A DNA stretch of 64,000 bases. It comes from Agriotes lineatus. Taxonomy: Eukaryota > Arthropoda > Insecta > Coleoptera > Elateridae. The notes under the pieces are model-generated. The model saw only the letters and a program-made list of their open reading frames with translations. It did no database searches and was not told the DNA's origin. Shown one piece after another: positions 53,382 to 64,000 of this stretch (position 1 is its first letter; every line of letters starts with the position of its first letter). A program made the position numbers and the translations under genes. The DNA lies in assembly GCA_940337035.1 (NCBI GenBank), contig CALNHX010007558.1:1-64000 (forward strand). Reading direction: 5' to 3'.

Positions 53382-54033
53382 TACAGGGTGGTTCAAAATT
53401 TTACAGAACAAACATATGATTTAGTTGGCTAGTGTTTTGTTCCGATATATGTTTGTTTGTTTACAAACAATATGTAAGTGTTGTTCTATAGTAAAAAGTA
53501 AAAAAAAAATAAGCATGCGTTCCTAAATAGTTTATTTCAGCTTTATCTTCACTTAATGTACAGTCGCGGAATTAAAAATCCGGACACTTAAACTAATTCA
53601 GTGTATATCTTACTTTATTTTACTTATCACGTTACATGGTGAAATTAGTCAAAGTCAAAATAATTACTCGTATATGACAGCATGCCTCATTTAAGAGTCC
53701 AAAAATTGCAAAAATCCGCTATAAGACTCGTCCGGATTTTTAATTCCGCGACTGTACAAACAAAAAATATATAATTTATAGTATTTGTTCGAGGTGTCCT
53801 TCTGTGTTAGCCATAATAATTCTGAAAGTTGTAAGTAAAACAAACAGATAGAAAAGAAAACACCAGTCTACTAAATTTAAACTTTTAAAAGGAATTGTTA
53901 TCTTTAATTCTTTGATCAAATATATATTTCAAATGAATGATTTTAGGACATATGTTTATTAGGGTTTTTTCTTATTTTTTTCTGCAGAATAACATCATTA
54001 TATTTGTTCTGTGCAATTTTGAAACACCCTGTA
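53382..54033. mobile_element. TA-flanked MITE (outer)
   Basis: Ends TACAGGGTGGTTCAAAATTT and, reverse-complemented, TACAGGGTGTTTCAAAATTG, continuing ACAGAACAAA on both sides, flanked by TA. Tc1/mariner type. Interrupted by the MITE at 53559-53756. Confidence 0.85.
53559..53756. mobile_element. TA-flanked MITE (inner), 198 bp, perfect inverted ends
   Basis: Ends TACAGTCGCGGAATTAAAAA are perfect inverted repeats for 27 bp (continuing TCCGGAC). Tc1/mariner type, no coding capacity. Perfect ends suggest a recent insertion into the outer MITE. Confidence 0.9.
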
Positions 54034-54178
54034 TATCATCGGAAGAAGTTACCAGTACGTTTCAAAATTTGGACTTTTTTAATTTCTTTCGAAACGAGCC
54101 AATAAGGAATTGCATTTTTTCGCTAATATGTCACGATCCAATTTAAAATTGTATTTTTTGCTGACTTCGATTAAAGCG

Positions 54179-54390
54179 AGTTACGTGGGACAGATAAGGC
54201 ACGCTTTGATAATCTTACGAGGTGTCATTTCCTTATCTTATCAACTTGCTTGCTTGCTGGTAGACAGATTGTAATTAGAATTAAGTCAGTTGTTATGCAG
54301 CATTCTTTATGTAAAGACATTGTATAATTGCACAGTGTGGAAATAAAATAAAGTTTTTTTTATTTAAATTTCGGCACTTAAAATATCATT
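54179..54390 (+). repeat. 5' LTR of the errantivirus-like element
   Basis: 212 bp, begins AGTTACGTGGGACAG and ends TTAAAATATCATT. Contains TGTATAATTGCACAGTG, a possible promoter/initiator region, and an AATAAAATAAAG polyadenylation signal. Confidence 0.93.
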
Positions 54391-54407
54391 GGCGCAGTCG
54401 GTAGGAT
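54390..54407 (+). other. Primer binding site of the errantivirus-like element
   Basis: TGGCGCAGTCGGTAGGAT, the serine-tRNA type primer site used by gypsy-related errantiviruses; its first T overlaps the LTR end. Confidence 0.85.
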
Positions 54408-54770
54408 TGCGATAAGGCAAATACTAAATCGATTTGTCGTTCGTGTCAACGATTTAATTCGCAATCGAAAAACTTTGTTCGGAGTGCACAAAAATCGGCA
54501 ACTTCGGGCAACGCAACAACAGAACATCGGGACGAGGACATACATCGCCGAGTCTTGAATCGAGAGGAGGACATCCATCGCCGAATCTTGAATCCAGGGG
54601 ACCGGACCAAAATCGCTGGACCTATTGGACCACCTAGGTTAAGGACATCGCATTCAAAAGGGGACTTCCAAGGACAGGACAACACAGAGAAGCATCAAAG
54701 TGAGTTCATACGCTTTTTATTTGTTCGTTATTCCTTTATGTGCCTTCCATAATTTTATTATTACCCCCTA
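54408..54770 (+). other. 5' leader of the errantivirus-like element
   Basis: Untranslated leader holding a two-copy 33-bp-spaced repeat (54534-54597; GACAT-CATCGCCGA-TCTTGAATC in each). The short open frame 54555-54752 is probably incidental. Confidence 0.6.
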
Positions 54771-56095
54771 ATGTCAATTGAAACCCTTGTTGACCAAATA
54801 TCCAATTTAAATATAAATCAAGAAGATTCCCAAAGTTTAAATTCTACAAATAATACCACGCAAAGTATGACTTCATTCCACGTCGAATATTTGCGCACCA
54901 TACCGGAATTTGACGGCAATCCTGCGCGTCTATCCGAATTTATTAGGGCTAGCGAATTGATAATTAATCAATTCACCAAATCAGATACACCGGATCTTTT
55001 TATTAACCACTTCATTCTCTCATCGATTAGAAGCAAATTAATTGGCGACGCAGGCATAGTTACAAATGGTAGAGATGTCAATTCTTGGAACGATTTAAAA
55101 GACATACTTCAAAAGTCTTTTTCGGACCAACGAGACGAAAATTCTTTGCTACGTGACCTCATGCTGCTTAGACAAGGAAACGAAAATCCACAACAATATT
55201 ATAACCGCTGTCAGGATATTCGTGGATTACTGTTTTCACAATTACGAATAAATACTAACGACGCCGCTACTAGAAAAATCAAAGGTGATCTCTACGATCA
55301 ACTTACTTTAAAATCATACTTAACCGGGCTACGTGAACCACTAGGATCTCTAATACGAGCGCAACGACCGGACACTGTAGAAAAGGCCTTAACTTATGTA
55401 CCTACTAGCCGAGGAAAACATAAATTATGCGAAAAATTCTACACAGCAGAGATTTCCATCAACTTTAAGAACCCAGAAACCAAGACAACAAACTCCTAAC
55501 AATTTTTATAAGCCACAATTTACCAGAGGACCTTTTACCATGCCAGTTCCAGCAGCGATACCGCAGCCCATATCCAGACAATTTCCACAATTTTCACAAT
55601 TGCCACAATTTGGATATTCAAGATTGCCACCACAAAACTCGCGCTTCACTGGATTTGGTAACCATCAATCAAATTTTCCACAACAGCCGAAATTGTTTAC
55701 TCCAGCTACAGCAAATGCACAAACATCTTTTCAACAATTTGGAAATCAACAAAGGCAAAATACAAATGTATTCAAACCCCGAAACTTACCGCAACCAAAA
55801 CCAACACCAATGGACATCAGCTCCGGAAATACTAGGCAACTTTCGCGAGTTAGTTATTCCCAGCCGAGACCAACTTTTACATCAGAAGAATTATTTTACC
55901 ACGACACACCAGAAGAAGAGCCAAACTTCGAAAATCCATTCGAAATCGACGCTCAAACAACCCAAAATTGTCAACCAGAATATGAAGGCTTCATAGTACC
56001 AACAGGAAGCTAATTATTTAGACCCGGAAGAAACACCGAATAGTAATTATCATCAGGATCTTTCCATGGACCCTGCGAGAACACCACCGACGTAA
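54771..56095 (+). pseudogene. gag: Errantivirus-like gag (capsid) with frame breaks
   Basis: ATG 54771 opens a capsid protein with the central gypsy-type gag fold (YLRTIPEFDGNPARLSEFI, LKDILQKSFSDQRDENSLLR, QQYYNRCQDIRG). The first frame runs to 55499, but from about 55400 the family-like sequence (LLAEENINYAKN) is in a second frame. That frame continues through a Q/P/N/F-rich tail to TAA 56011. A third frame then stays open to 56093-56095 (LDPEETPNSNYH). So one indel near 55400, and possibly another near 56010, break gag, unless one site is a programmed shift. Zinc knuckles are absent, as is common in errantivirus gag. Confidence 0.85.
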
Positions 56096-59000
56096 TATCG
56101 TTAAATGTAAAACAAAATGTACACCTTCCCTATATTATCATACCGGAACTTCAAGCTAAATTAATGATTGACACTGGATCTGCAAGAACTTTAATAAATC
56201 CAAATTTAATTTACAAATACTATCCAAATCAAATTCGTATAGAACCATTTGCTATACAAACAGCGCATAATACTAGCTATCATAATGAAGTTGCTAACAT
56301 TTCGTTACCTCCCACATTTCAAAAACAGGGCTATCATAAAGTATATCTATTTAATTTTAATCCTAAATACGACGGTTTAACAGGACTTGATCTTTTGAAA
56401 CAGTTAGGAGCCACAATTGATTTAAAAAATGACATGATAGTGACCCCAACAGCTAGAATACAAATTTATCATAATGAAATTAAGGAAAACGTGTGTTGTA
56501 CACTAACACTTTAACCAAGAAGGGAAACCGTAGTGCAAATACCCGTAAATACTAAACTACAGCAAGGAATTTTGGAACATCAGAATTTTGGACCTGATAT
56601 AGAAATGCCAACAGCGTTAGTACAAGTTCAAAATCAGCAAGCATTAACAACAGTGTTAAACAAAAGCGAAAAGCAAAAAATTCTAAAAATATCGAAACCG
56701 TTAAACTTAATAGAAGTTGAACCAATCAAGAAACCTATACCAGTTAACAATATTAATAACGTTCCAGTCAATGTTAAGAAAATTCAGAGAGAAAACTTGA
56801 AAAACTTAAGATTAAAACACCTAAACGATGAAGAAATTACTCTAATTAGGATCCTGTGTGAGGAATACAAGGACATCTTTCATCATGAACAACTGCCTTT
56901 AACTTTTACCAACGAAGTCAAGCATGTAATAAGAACAACCGATGACATACCAATCTACACCAAAAGTTACAGATTTCCTGAAATCCATAAACAAGAGGTA
57001 AAACAACAAGTAACGAAAATGTTACAAAAAAATATTATTCGACCATCCTCATCACCTTGGTCTTCACCAATTTGGGTCGTACCGAAAAAACAAGATGCGT
57101 CTGGAAAAACCAAGTGGAGATTAGTGATCGACTATAGAAAGCTAAATGAAAAAACCGTTGACGACAAGTTTCCTATACCCAATATAAGTGACATTTTGGA
57201 TAAATTAGGAAAAAGTCAGTATTTCACGACTTTGGACTTGGCTTCACGATTTCACCAAATAGAAATGAACCCATCGGATATTGAGAAAACTGCATTTTCA
57301 ACAGATATTGGACACTTCGAGTATAAACGCCTTCCTTTTGGGCTCAAGAACGAACCAGCTACCTTCCAAAAATTGATGAACAACTTTTTACGAGGACTCC
57401 AGAACGAAATATGTTCAGTGTACCTAGACGACATTATTATTTATTCGGCTTCGCTTCAAGAACACATTCAGGACATCAAGAAAATGTTCCAACGTCTTAG
57501 AGAGAAAAATCTTGAAGTACAACTCGATAAAAGCGAATTTTTACGTAAAGAAGTATATTATTTAGGTCACCAAATAACAGCGAATGGTGTAAAACCAGAT
57601 CCAAACAAAATCATAGCAATACAACATTTTCCAATACCTAAAACTCGAAAAGAAATCAAAAGCTTTTTAGGGTTGCTAGGATATTACAGGAAATTCATAA
57701 ACAACTTTGCGAAATTAACAAAACCGCTAACAAAATGTCTAAACAAAGACGCCAAAATTGAGCATAATACCGAATTTATTAACGCATTCGAAACAGCGAA
57801 ACAAATTTTGACAAATGACCCAATTTTAAAGTACCCAGATTTTACAAGACCATTTATATTGACAACGGATGCATCAAACGTAGCATTGGGAGCAGTATTA
57901 TCTCAAGGTAACATAGGCTCCGATTTACCAATCGCTTATGCATTGAGAACCTTAAATGATTCCGAGCAAAGTTACAGTGCAATAGAAAAAGAACTACTGG
58001 CAATAGTTTGGGCTACAAAACATTTTAGGCCATACCTATACGGACATAAATTTACCATAGTTACCGATCATCGACCACTTCAATGGCTTCATTCACTGAA
58101 AGAACCTAACTCTAAATTAGCTAGATGGCGAATCAAATTAGAAGAATTCGACTATAATATTGTTTATAAGAAAGGTACAAGCAATACGAATGCCGATGCC
58201 TTGTCAAGAATTCCAGCCAATCCTATTATAGCAGAGGATCAGGTATCATTAATAAATCACGCAGATGAAGAAATCGATAGATTAGTAGCAGAGCTCCAAA
58301 GACTCGAAGAACTGAAAACACCAGAACCTATATCGAGTGTAGCAACAAATCCACCCTCACCTCCGGATTTTGAAGACATGATACCCATAACCAGGATACA
58401 ACTAGAAGAAAATTCAAATAATACTGTACATACACAAGAAGAATCCACAGCTACAGTAGAAATTTGCGAGAAACCCCTAGAAACTCATAAAAATCAAATA
58501 ATTTTTCAACCTGTATTTGGCATACCTTTGACGCCAAAAATCGAGAAGAAAGAAGAAAACGAAATAATTACAGTGCAAGTGCCAAATGAAAATTTAGATA
58601 ATTTTACTAAACAATTAGTAATTCATTATTGCAAACCAAGAACGAAGTATTTTTGTCATTTTCCTAACCGGTAATTCTATGAACAATTTTGTAAAATCGT
58701 AACGTCAATTATGAATAGCAATTCGCCAACCTTCTTCAAATGTACATCACGAGTGGAACACTTAATAGACCCCGAAGGAAGAAAATTAACAATAAAAAAT
58801 TATCATGAAGGAAAAACCAACCATCGAGGAATTAATGTCACGGAAGAAGCAATAAGAAGAAAATACTACTGGAAAAGTTTAAAGCAGGACGTGCAAGACT
58901 ACATTAATTCATGCTATACGTGTAAAAAATCGAAATACGATAGGAACCCGACTAAAGCCCCATTAAATATTACAGAAACAGCAGAAAAGCCGTTTGAACA

Positions 59001-59823
59001 AATATTTGTCGACACATTTCAAATTGACGGATCAACGTATCTAACAATAATTGACGCATTTTCTAAACTGGCCCAAGCATATCCTATTGAATCAAAAACA
59101 GCAACCATAATTGCCGAAAATTTATTAAAATTCTTTTCTCACTATGGCATACCCAGGAAATTAACATGCGACAATGGAGTAGAATTTAATAATAAAGTTA
59201 TACAGGAATTTTCCCAACTTCATAAAATTGAATTACATTATTCTACACCTTATAATCACAATTCTCAAGGAATGATTGAAAGACTGCATAGATTGCTACG
59301 AACCGAAAAACGAGAAAACCAGCCCCATAATCTTATGGCACATGCAATTGTCGCTTATAATAGCACAATTCATTCAACAACAGGATATTCACCATTTGAA
59401 ATTTTATTAGGCCATACCGACAGTAGAAATCCATTTGACTTATTTTATGAAAAAGAATATTTCCAAAATTATGTAAAATCGCACCAATCTAAATTGCAAA
59501 TAATTTACGGAAAAATTAAAGAAAAATTGCAAACTTCGAAAGAAGCCATTATCGACAAAAGAAACGCAAAACGAAAAGATCCACAATTTAAAGTAGGAGA
59601 CAAAGTATTCGCAAGAACCCACATTAGAAACAAGAAAAGCAATAAATACGACGGACCCTACACTATTCAAGAAATCACCCCCGAAAATACTTGCATATTA
59701 CTGAATAATAAAAATCGAACAAAGAAACTTCACGTAAATGATCTGCTGCCTTTTGTTGCAGACGAAGACAACAGAAGCGTAGCTTCGACAAGATGCTCCT
59801 CGAATACTCGATCATCGCAATAA
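56068..59823 (+). pseudogene. pol: Errantivirus-like pol: protease, RT, RNase H, integrase, with two stops
   Basis: Would mature gag, reverse-transcribe and integrate the element. Retropepsin motif LMIDTGSARTLI at 56161. RT has SPIWVVPKK, RLVIDYRKLN, LPFGLKNEP and the active site SVYLDDIIIYS (57417). RNase H shows LTTDASNVALGAVLSQ and VTDHRPLQWL. Integrase has an H-x-H/C-x2-C zinc region (HEGKTNHRG, CYTCKK), catalytic FVDTFQ, LTCDNGVEF and QGMIERLHR, and a GDKVFAR-type C-terminal domain. All parts share one frame, interrupted by TAA at 56512-56514 (after protease) and TAA at 58672-58674 (between RNase H and integrase). It overlaps env by 31 bases. Confidence 0.9.
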
Positions 59824-61538
59824 TATCAATTGCATTTAGTTTTGCACTGGACCAGCCTAAATTCACCAACCTCGAAAATAATCCAGGACTTTATTACGAC
59901 AAATTAGGAATTGCACAAATAAAAGAAATACAATGGACGCTAATAAAAACAATAGATTGTTCACCAATAATAACCGAATTACAGATATTGGAAAATAACA
60001 TTAGGAAAATTCAACTGTCATTTGAAACTCATGCCAACGGCAAAACCTACAAAACTGAATTTCATAATTATCAAATAATATTGGAAGTATTATTACGAGA
60101 AAATCAAAGAAAAATCGAACACATATTTCCACATGAACGCGGTAAGAGAGGTGCAATCAATGGACTAGGAAATATTCTCAAATTCATAACAGGTAACCTA
60201 GATGCAGAAGATGGGGAACGAATCGAAAACGCCATCAATATTCTACAGAAAAATCAAGAAAATCAAGCTAATGTGATCATAAAACAAACTTCGTTAATGA
60301 CACAAGCAATAGAAAAATTCAACAAAACCATGCGGCAATTAAGCACCAATCAATTGGTATTACAATCAAGAATTCTGCAGCTTGAATCAGCGATCAAAAC
60401 TTCCACGTTACACGAAACCGAGATGTACTCATTTATTAACATGCATTCGATCCAGTTACAAATAGCAGCATTATTAAACCTTTTACTACATATTTTAAAC
60501 ACTCTGGAGGAAGCCGTCACCTTTGCGAAATTGAAAACACTACATCCTTCAATAATAGAAAGAAAGGACCTAACACGAGAATTAGAAGAAATACAGAAAA
60601 ATGCCTTGCCGTATAAATTGCCCTATTCTATATCCAAAGAATTAGTGGAGTACGAAGAAATTGCCACCATCAAAGCATACAGGAAAAATTACAGCCTTAA
60701 TTTCATATTAGAAATCCCACTTTGTAATGATATCCAATATGAATATTATCACCTTTTCCCTGTACCAATCAGGAACAGTAAAAATTACCAAATTATAATT
60801 CCTTCCAAACCCTATCTCCTATATAACGAACAAAATAGCGTACCAATGGTCAAAAAGTGCAAACAAGTGTTAAAAGACAATTATTATTGTGAAGTGCAGT
60901 TTCACGAGTTAATAAAAATTCATTGGTGTGAAAGTGACCTTTTAAAATTCGTGAAAAACCCAAACTGTGAAGTGCATCATGCGCAAGTAGATAAACTTAA
61001 AGTTCAGAAAATAGATTTAAACTCTTGGATTATTGTTAGCCCCCAGGAATTAATTGCTTCTATATATTGTATTAATCATAGTTTTAAGTATCCTTTAAAC
61101 GGCACATACTTATTACAAATTCCGGAAAATTGCAATGTCACTATTGAACACCATTTTCTCTCAACTTTAAAGTATTCCAACAAAATTAAGGAAATAATTA
61201 AATTGCCTGTTTTGGAAAGTATAAATATTCCAGGTTCAATTGGAAATAATAATTTACCGAAATTGAATCTAGAACATATAGATCTGGATGATTTAAAATC
61301 AATTAAAATTCAATTTCAAAAGTTACCTGCAAATTTTGAAAATAATACGTATTCTGTAATACATCATTCTTTTAATTATTTTACTGCCTTTGCCGTAATT
61401 ACTTTTATAATAGGTGTAATAAGTTATAAGCTAAATGTTTATCATAGAATTAAGATGTCATGTTTTAATCAAAAATCAAAAAACAATTCACAGGAAATTT
61501 CATTAGAAGAACTCCGTGTACCCCGAAGTTCCGTTTAG
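59793..61538 (+). CDS. env: Errantivirus-like envelope glycoprotein (F-type), open reading frame intact
   Basis: 581 residues from ATG 59793, overlapping the end of pol by 31 bases in another frame. It has an N-terminal hydrophobic signal (about residues 5-19), an internal basic RGKRG cleavage site near residue 116 followed by a glycine-rich hydrophobic stretch, a long heptad-like helical region, clustered cysteines in the C-terminal half, and a membrane anchor (about residues 530-552, FAVITFIIGVISY) with a short polar tail. This matches baculovirus F-type envelopes of insect errantiviruses. In this family env is usually made from a spliced mRNA. No stop or frame break is visible. Confidence 0.85.
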   Translation: MLLEYSIIAIISIAFSFALDQPKFTNLENNPGLYYDKLGIAQIKEIQWTLIKTIDCSPIITELQILENNIRKIQLSFETHANGKTYKTEFHNYQIILEVLLRENQRKIEHIFPHERGKRGAINGLGNILKFITGNLDAEDGERIENAINILQKNQENQANVIIKQTSLMTQAIEKFNKTMRQLSTNQLVLQSRILQLESAIKTSTLHETEMYSFINMHSIQLQIAALLNLLLHILNTLEEAVTFAKLKTLHPSIIERKDLTRELEEIQKNALPYKLPYSISKELVEYEEIATIKAYRKNYSLNFILEIPLCNDIQYEYYHLFPVPIRNSKNYQIIIPSKPYLLYNEQNSVPMVKKCKQVLKDNYYCEVQFHELIKIHWCESDLLKFVKNPNCEVHHAQVDKLKVQKIDLNSWIIVSPQELIASIYCINHSFKYPLNGTYLLQIPENCNVTIEHHFLSTLKYSNKIKEIIKLPVLESINIPGSIGNNNLPKLNLEHIDLDDLKSIKIQFQKLPANFENNTYSVIHHSFNYFTAFAVITFIIGVISYKLNVYHRIKMSCFNQKSKNNSQEISLEELRVPRSSV

Positions 61539-61547
61539 GCCGCGAGG

Positions 61548-61759
61548 AGTTACGTGGGACAGATAAGGCACGCTTTGATAATCTTACGAGGTGTCATTTC
61601 CTTATCTTATCAACTTGCTTGCTTGCTGGTAGACAGATTGTAATTAGAATTAAGTCAGTTGTTATGCAGCATTCTTTATGTAAAGACATTGTATAATTGC
61701 TCAGTGTGGAAATAAAATAAAGTTTTTTTTATTTAAATTTCGGCACTTAAAATATCACT
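61548..61759 (+). repeat. 3' LTR of the errantivirus-like element
   Basis: 212 bp, differing from the 5' LTR at CTCAGTG (CACAGTG in the 5' copy) and at the last bases (CACT against CATT). Preceded by the short purine run GAGG. Confidence 0.93.
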
Positions 61760-61804
61760 AGCGTCGTTCCCCGCATTTTTTATATTACTGTTTACGTAAT
61801 CCTT

Positions 61805-62040
61805 CCACTTAACCTTCCTTAACGATAGATGTTACCTATCCGATTATGTTTCAGTAAATTATCTTAAGCACTCTTTATTGAGCGTCTCACGTAGCTTGGA
61901 GGTTATTGATAAAAGACTTATCGGTCTGTAGTTGTTGAGGTTTGTTAGATGGGTTTATGAAAGTGCAGAATGTGCTCGAACTTCCATTCCTCAGGAAAAT
62001 AACCTAGTAAGCAAGCATTCATTATGGTGCATAAGAATGG
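61805..62040 (-). pseudogene. Jockey LINE reverse transcriptase, middle fragment
   Basis: Minus strand reads LPFLCTIMNACLLGYFPEEW, then KFEHILHFHKPI and a decayed RPIS-like block, typical of the jockey RT segment after the first conserved motif. Two stops and frame changes. It continues the fragment at 62716-64000 on the same strand, separated by an unrelated GC-richer block. Confidence 0.7.
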
Positions 62041-62044
62041 CAAC

Positions 62045-62715
62045 GACTTGTTACGGGACAAAACGACATTTAAGACAACACGCCAACTCATAACGGTATT
62101 TACGAAAAGCCACGAAAAAGCTAGAAAACTAGCGCGTACGATATCTCCCGAAATCAGGAATGTAACTCACATAGGACCGCTGTCCAGCCCATAACAGGAA
62201 AAGCGCCTGGCACGTGACGGAAGTACCAACACTGTGCGACCGATTCTCTTCAAGCTTCCGAACACACAACCCAAAACAACACGCCACGTAACGGGACTCA
62301 CTTTGTAAAACGCCGCCTCCGCGACACGATGCCGCAGAGGCGGCGAAAGCCACACTCCAAGAACTGCTTGCAGTTACCACCAAGCTCCGTGACCAACTGC
62401 CAACTGACGCGACACCAGCGCCGCAGCCGATAAGAAGCGGGAAAGGGCTGCCGCAACTGTCCACCGGCCAGACGAAAAACGAGATCAACCATTGATTCTC
62501 TCTCTCGCACACATAGACTTGCGTTTTAAATTCATGTCAGAAAACACGCTTAACACCAAAGTCACGACAACCGCGAGGCGGTTAATGAACACGTGTGCAG
62601 CCAGACAGACCAAAGCGGTTTCACAGCTGCGTAACGCTATAATGCCAAAGCTTGCATAAAACCCGATACACCTAAATTCAAGCGAAATAGTATGAAATAA
62701 AACTATATACAAGCG
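62045..62715. other. GC-richer insertion splitting the jockey RT
   Basis: Unlike the AT-rich jockey sequence on both sides. Contains the hairpin CGCCGCCTCCGCGACACGATGC-type arm pair at 62310-62345 (CGCCGCCTC / GAGGCGGCG). No transposon ends or coding motif found; open frames here look incidental. Confidence 0.5.
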
Positions 62716-64000
62716 GGGTCGTGTTCTATAAAATAGGCGAATTAGCTGTACATTTGTACATTTTAAAACTGTACTGACAGACTTCTTTAAATTTTTATAA
62801 ATTATATTAGAAATCTTGTCTGGTCCTGGTGATTTTTTGATTTGGAGGTGTTTAATAAACCCCTGTATATCACGTGGAGATGTTAGTTGGATTTGCACTA
62901 GGAGTTGTGGTAAATGATTGCGTACGTAGTTTGTGATTTCATCTACCCAGTTTTCAATCTGATGTGTCACATCTGCTTGGGTGCAGTTTTTTTTTATTTG
63001 TGTGGTTTTTTTTTCGTCGGTGGAGTATACCTTGTCGTTATCAGTAAGTGATGGAATTAAAACTTTTTTTTAATTTTTTTGTGTGTGACTTGCCAACAAC
63101 AAAATATATCGAGTTTCAAATTGCTGTATGTATTTTTGATGCTTTTTATTTTGTAATTGTTGAATTCTAATTTTACTTAATAAATCAATTGATTAAGTTT
63201 GGCTCTTAAAGCGGGATCTCTTGATGTCTGCCACGCTCGGCGAGTTTGATTTTTTGTTTTGATTATTTTTAGAATTGCATAGGGTGGTTGCGTAGAGTCA
63301 TAGTTTCGCTTCTTATTTTGCTTGTTGCTTGATCAAGACTGGTTTTTACAGAATTTGTAAAGCTAACTATTGCTTGGCGCTTGCTTCAGTATTATTTAGG
63401 ATCTTGGGCGCCGTGATGTTATTCTCTAAATTGCTCTGGAAAAGATTCCGTTCTATTATTCCTTGTATTAACTTTGAGATTGGTGGTGTATACTCAGGTG
63501 CATGAAGAAAAGTGAAGAACCTGGTAGGTGTTCCAGTTCTGTAAGGACTGTTTGGTAATTGGTTTCGTGCAAGTTTTGTGTAGCACTATACCCAATACTG
63601 ATATCCGCTTACTGGTCTCTGCGATAGGGATGACATGTGTGTTCTTTTGGTGCCGATGTTTGAACCGCTAGTGTTGATATTCAATTATACAATTTTACTC
63701 CATCTGGATTGTTGATTCTACAGCCCCATATGGTATTCTTACAGTTTAGGTCTCCAATAAATAACGTGCTTTCGTCGTTTATAAATGTTTCTAGATCTTG
63801 TTCTGCTAGTCCTTATTTGGAAGTTTATAAGCGGCAACGATTTTCACACTACTGTTGTCGTTAAATTGTAATTTTACTTCCTTTTACAATAAAGAAAGTA
63901 TTGGATTCACCCAAAAATTAGAAATTGAGTTTTCAACAGATCTTCACGTTTTAGAGTCCCCTGAGCCCAAAAAACATTTTTTTTCATTGGTTCGTCTGTG
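62716..64000 (-). pseudogene. Jockey LINE endonuclease and start of reverse transcriptase, decayed
   Basis: Minus strand: an endonuclease block near 63830-63670 (LFIGDLNCKNTIWGCRINNP, then DGVKLYN), a long decayed linker, then the RT start near 62970-62750 (VTHQIENWVDEITNYVRNHL, FIKHLQIKKSPGPDKISN). The latter is the jockey KSPGPD motif. Frame changes and stops are frequent (for example around 63050-63400). The 5' part lies beyond the right edge of the window. An old, inactive copy. Confidence 0.75.

Larger units (their letters stand above)
54179..61759 (+). mobile_element. Complete gypsy-type (errantivirus-like) LTR element with gag, pol and env
   Basis: 7,581 bp: two 212-bp LTRs, primer binding site, gag, protease-RT-RNase H-integrase, and an F-type env. 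Flanked by the 4-bp duplication AGCG (54175-54178 and 61760-61763), as usual for errantiviruses. LTRs start AGTTACGTGG. The two LTRs differ at only two positions by eye, so it inserted recently. gag and pol nonetheless contain frame changes and stops, while env is open over its whole length. Confidence 0.93.

Noticed and set aside
62129..62512. 127-codon minus-strand open frame rich in Ser, Ala and Cys
   Set aside because: It lies in a GC-richer inserted block where long frames arise easily, overlaps other frames and shows no known domain.

Overview
The window looks like a stretch of a repeat-rich arthropod genome, most likely an insect. Coding sequence belongs to transposable-element families typical of insects: BEL/Pao, a gypsy-type errantivirus, jockey, an RNase-H-bearing LINE, Penelope, hAT, a Phantom-like MULE, ISL2EU, PIF/Harbinger and Tc1/mariner. 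Two GT-AG introns can be read inside transposon genes. I found no convincing host protein gene, no rRNA, no functional tRNA and no CRISPR. Family names come from motifs I recognise by eye, not from searches.

Layout. 1-7360: decayed BEL/Pao LTR retrotransposon with an env-like gene, minus strand, running off the left edge. 7361-12451: AT-rich spacer with a TATATA-flanked MITE, two hairpins and one copy of a dispersed repeat. 12452-17330: a ZMYM1/TTF-type hAT relic split by a complete Phantom-like MULE (12904-15170) with a perfect 9-bp target duplication. 17835-34618: two inward-facing Harbinger-like ends that may bracket one nest. Inside it are a Penelope element (18388-20224 and 29603-30066) split by a two-gene ISL2EU-type transposon (20285-29602), which is itself split by a LINE (about 22890-27110). 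The same interval holds a SINE, a palindrome, a relic of an uncharacterised protein family and a duplicated MITE. 34970-40165: three Tc1/mariner-type derivatives (one inside another) and a MITE. 40763-44060: a Mutator-like/YqaJ relic broken by a mariner and by a MULE-derived MITE. 44486-48590: GC-richer DNA with an 80-bp tandem repeat, then AT-rich spacer. 48590-50810: a second Mutator/YqaJ relic, minus strand, split by a hAT MITE with a perfect 8-bp target duplication. 53382-54033: MITE inside MITE. 54179-61759: a complete errantivirus-like element with 212-bp LTRs differing at two positions, the youngest insertion seen. 61764-64000: a decayed jockey LINE, minus strand.

How the genes work together. 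The best candidate for a system is the ISL2EU-type element. It has two convergent, intron-containing genes: a SAP-SWIM-YqaJ nuclease on plus and a THAP-HTH-DDE transposase on minus, enclosed by imperfect inverted ends, with a hairpin between the genes. A YqaJ nuclease also appears in two relics apparently fused behind a different, Mutator-like transposase. So this nuclease accompanies two unrelated transposases within 30 kb. The nesting gives a relative chronology of insertions.
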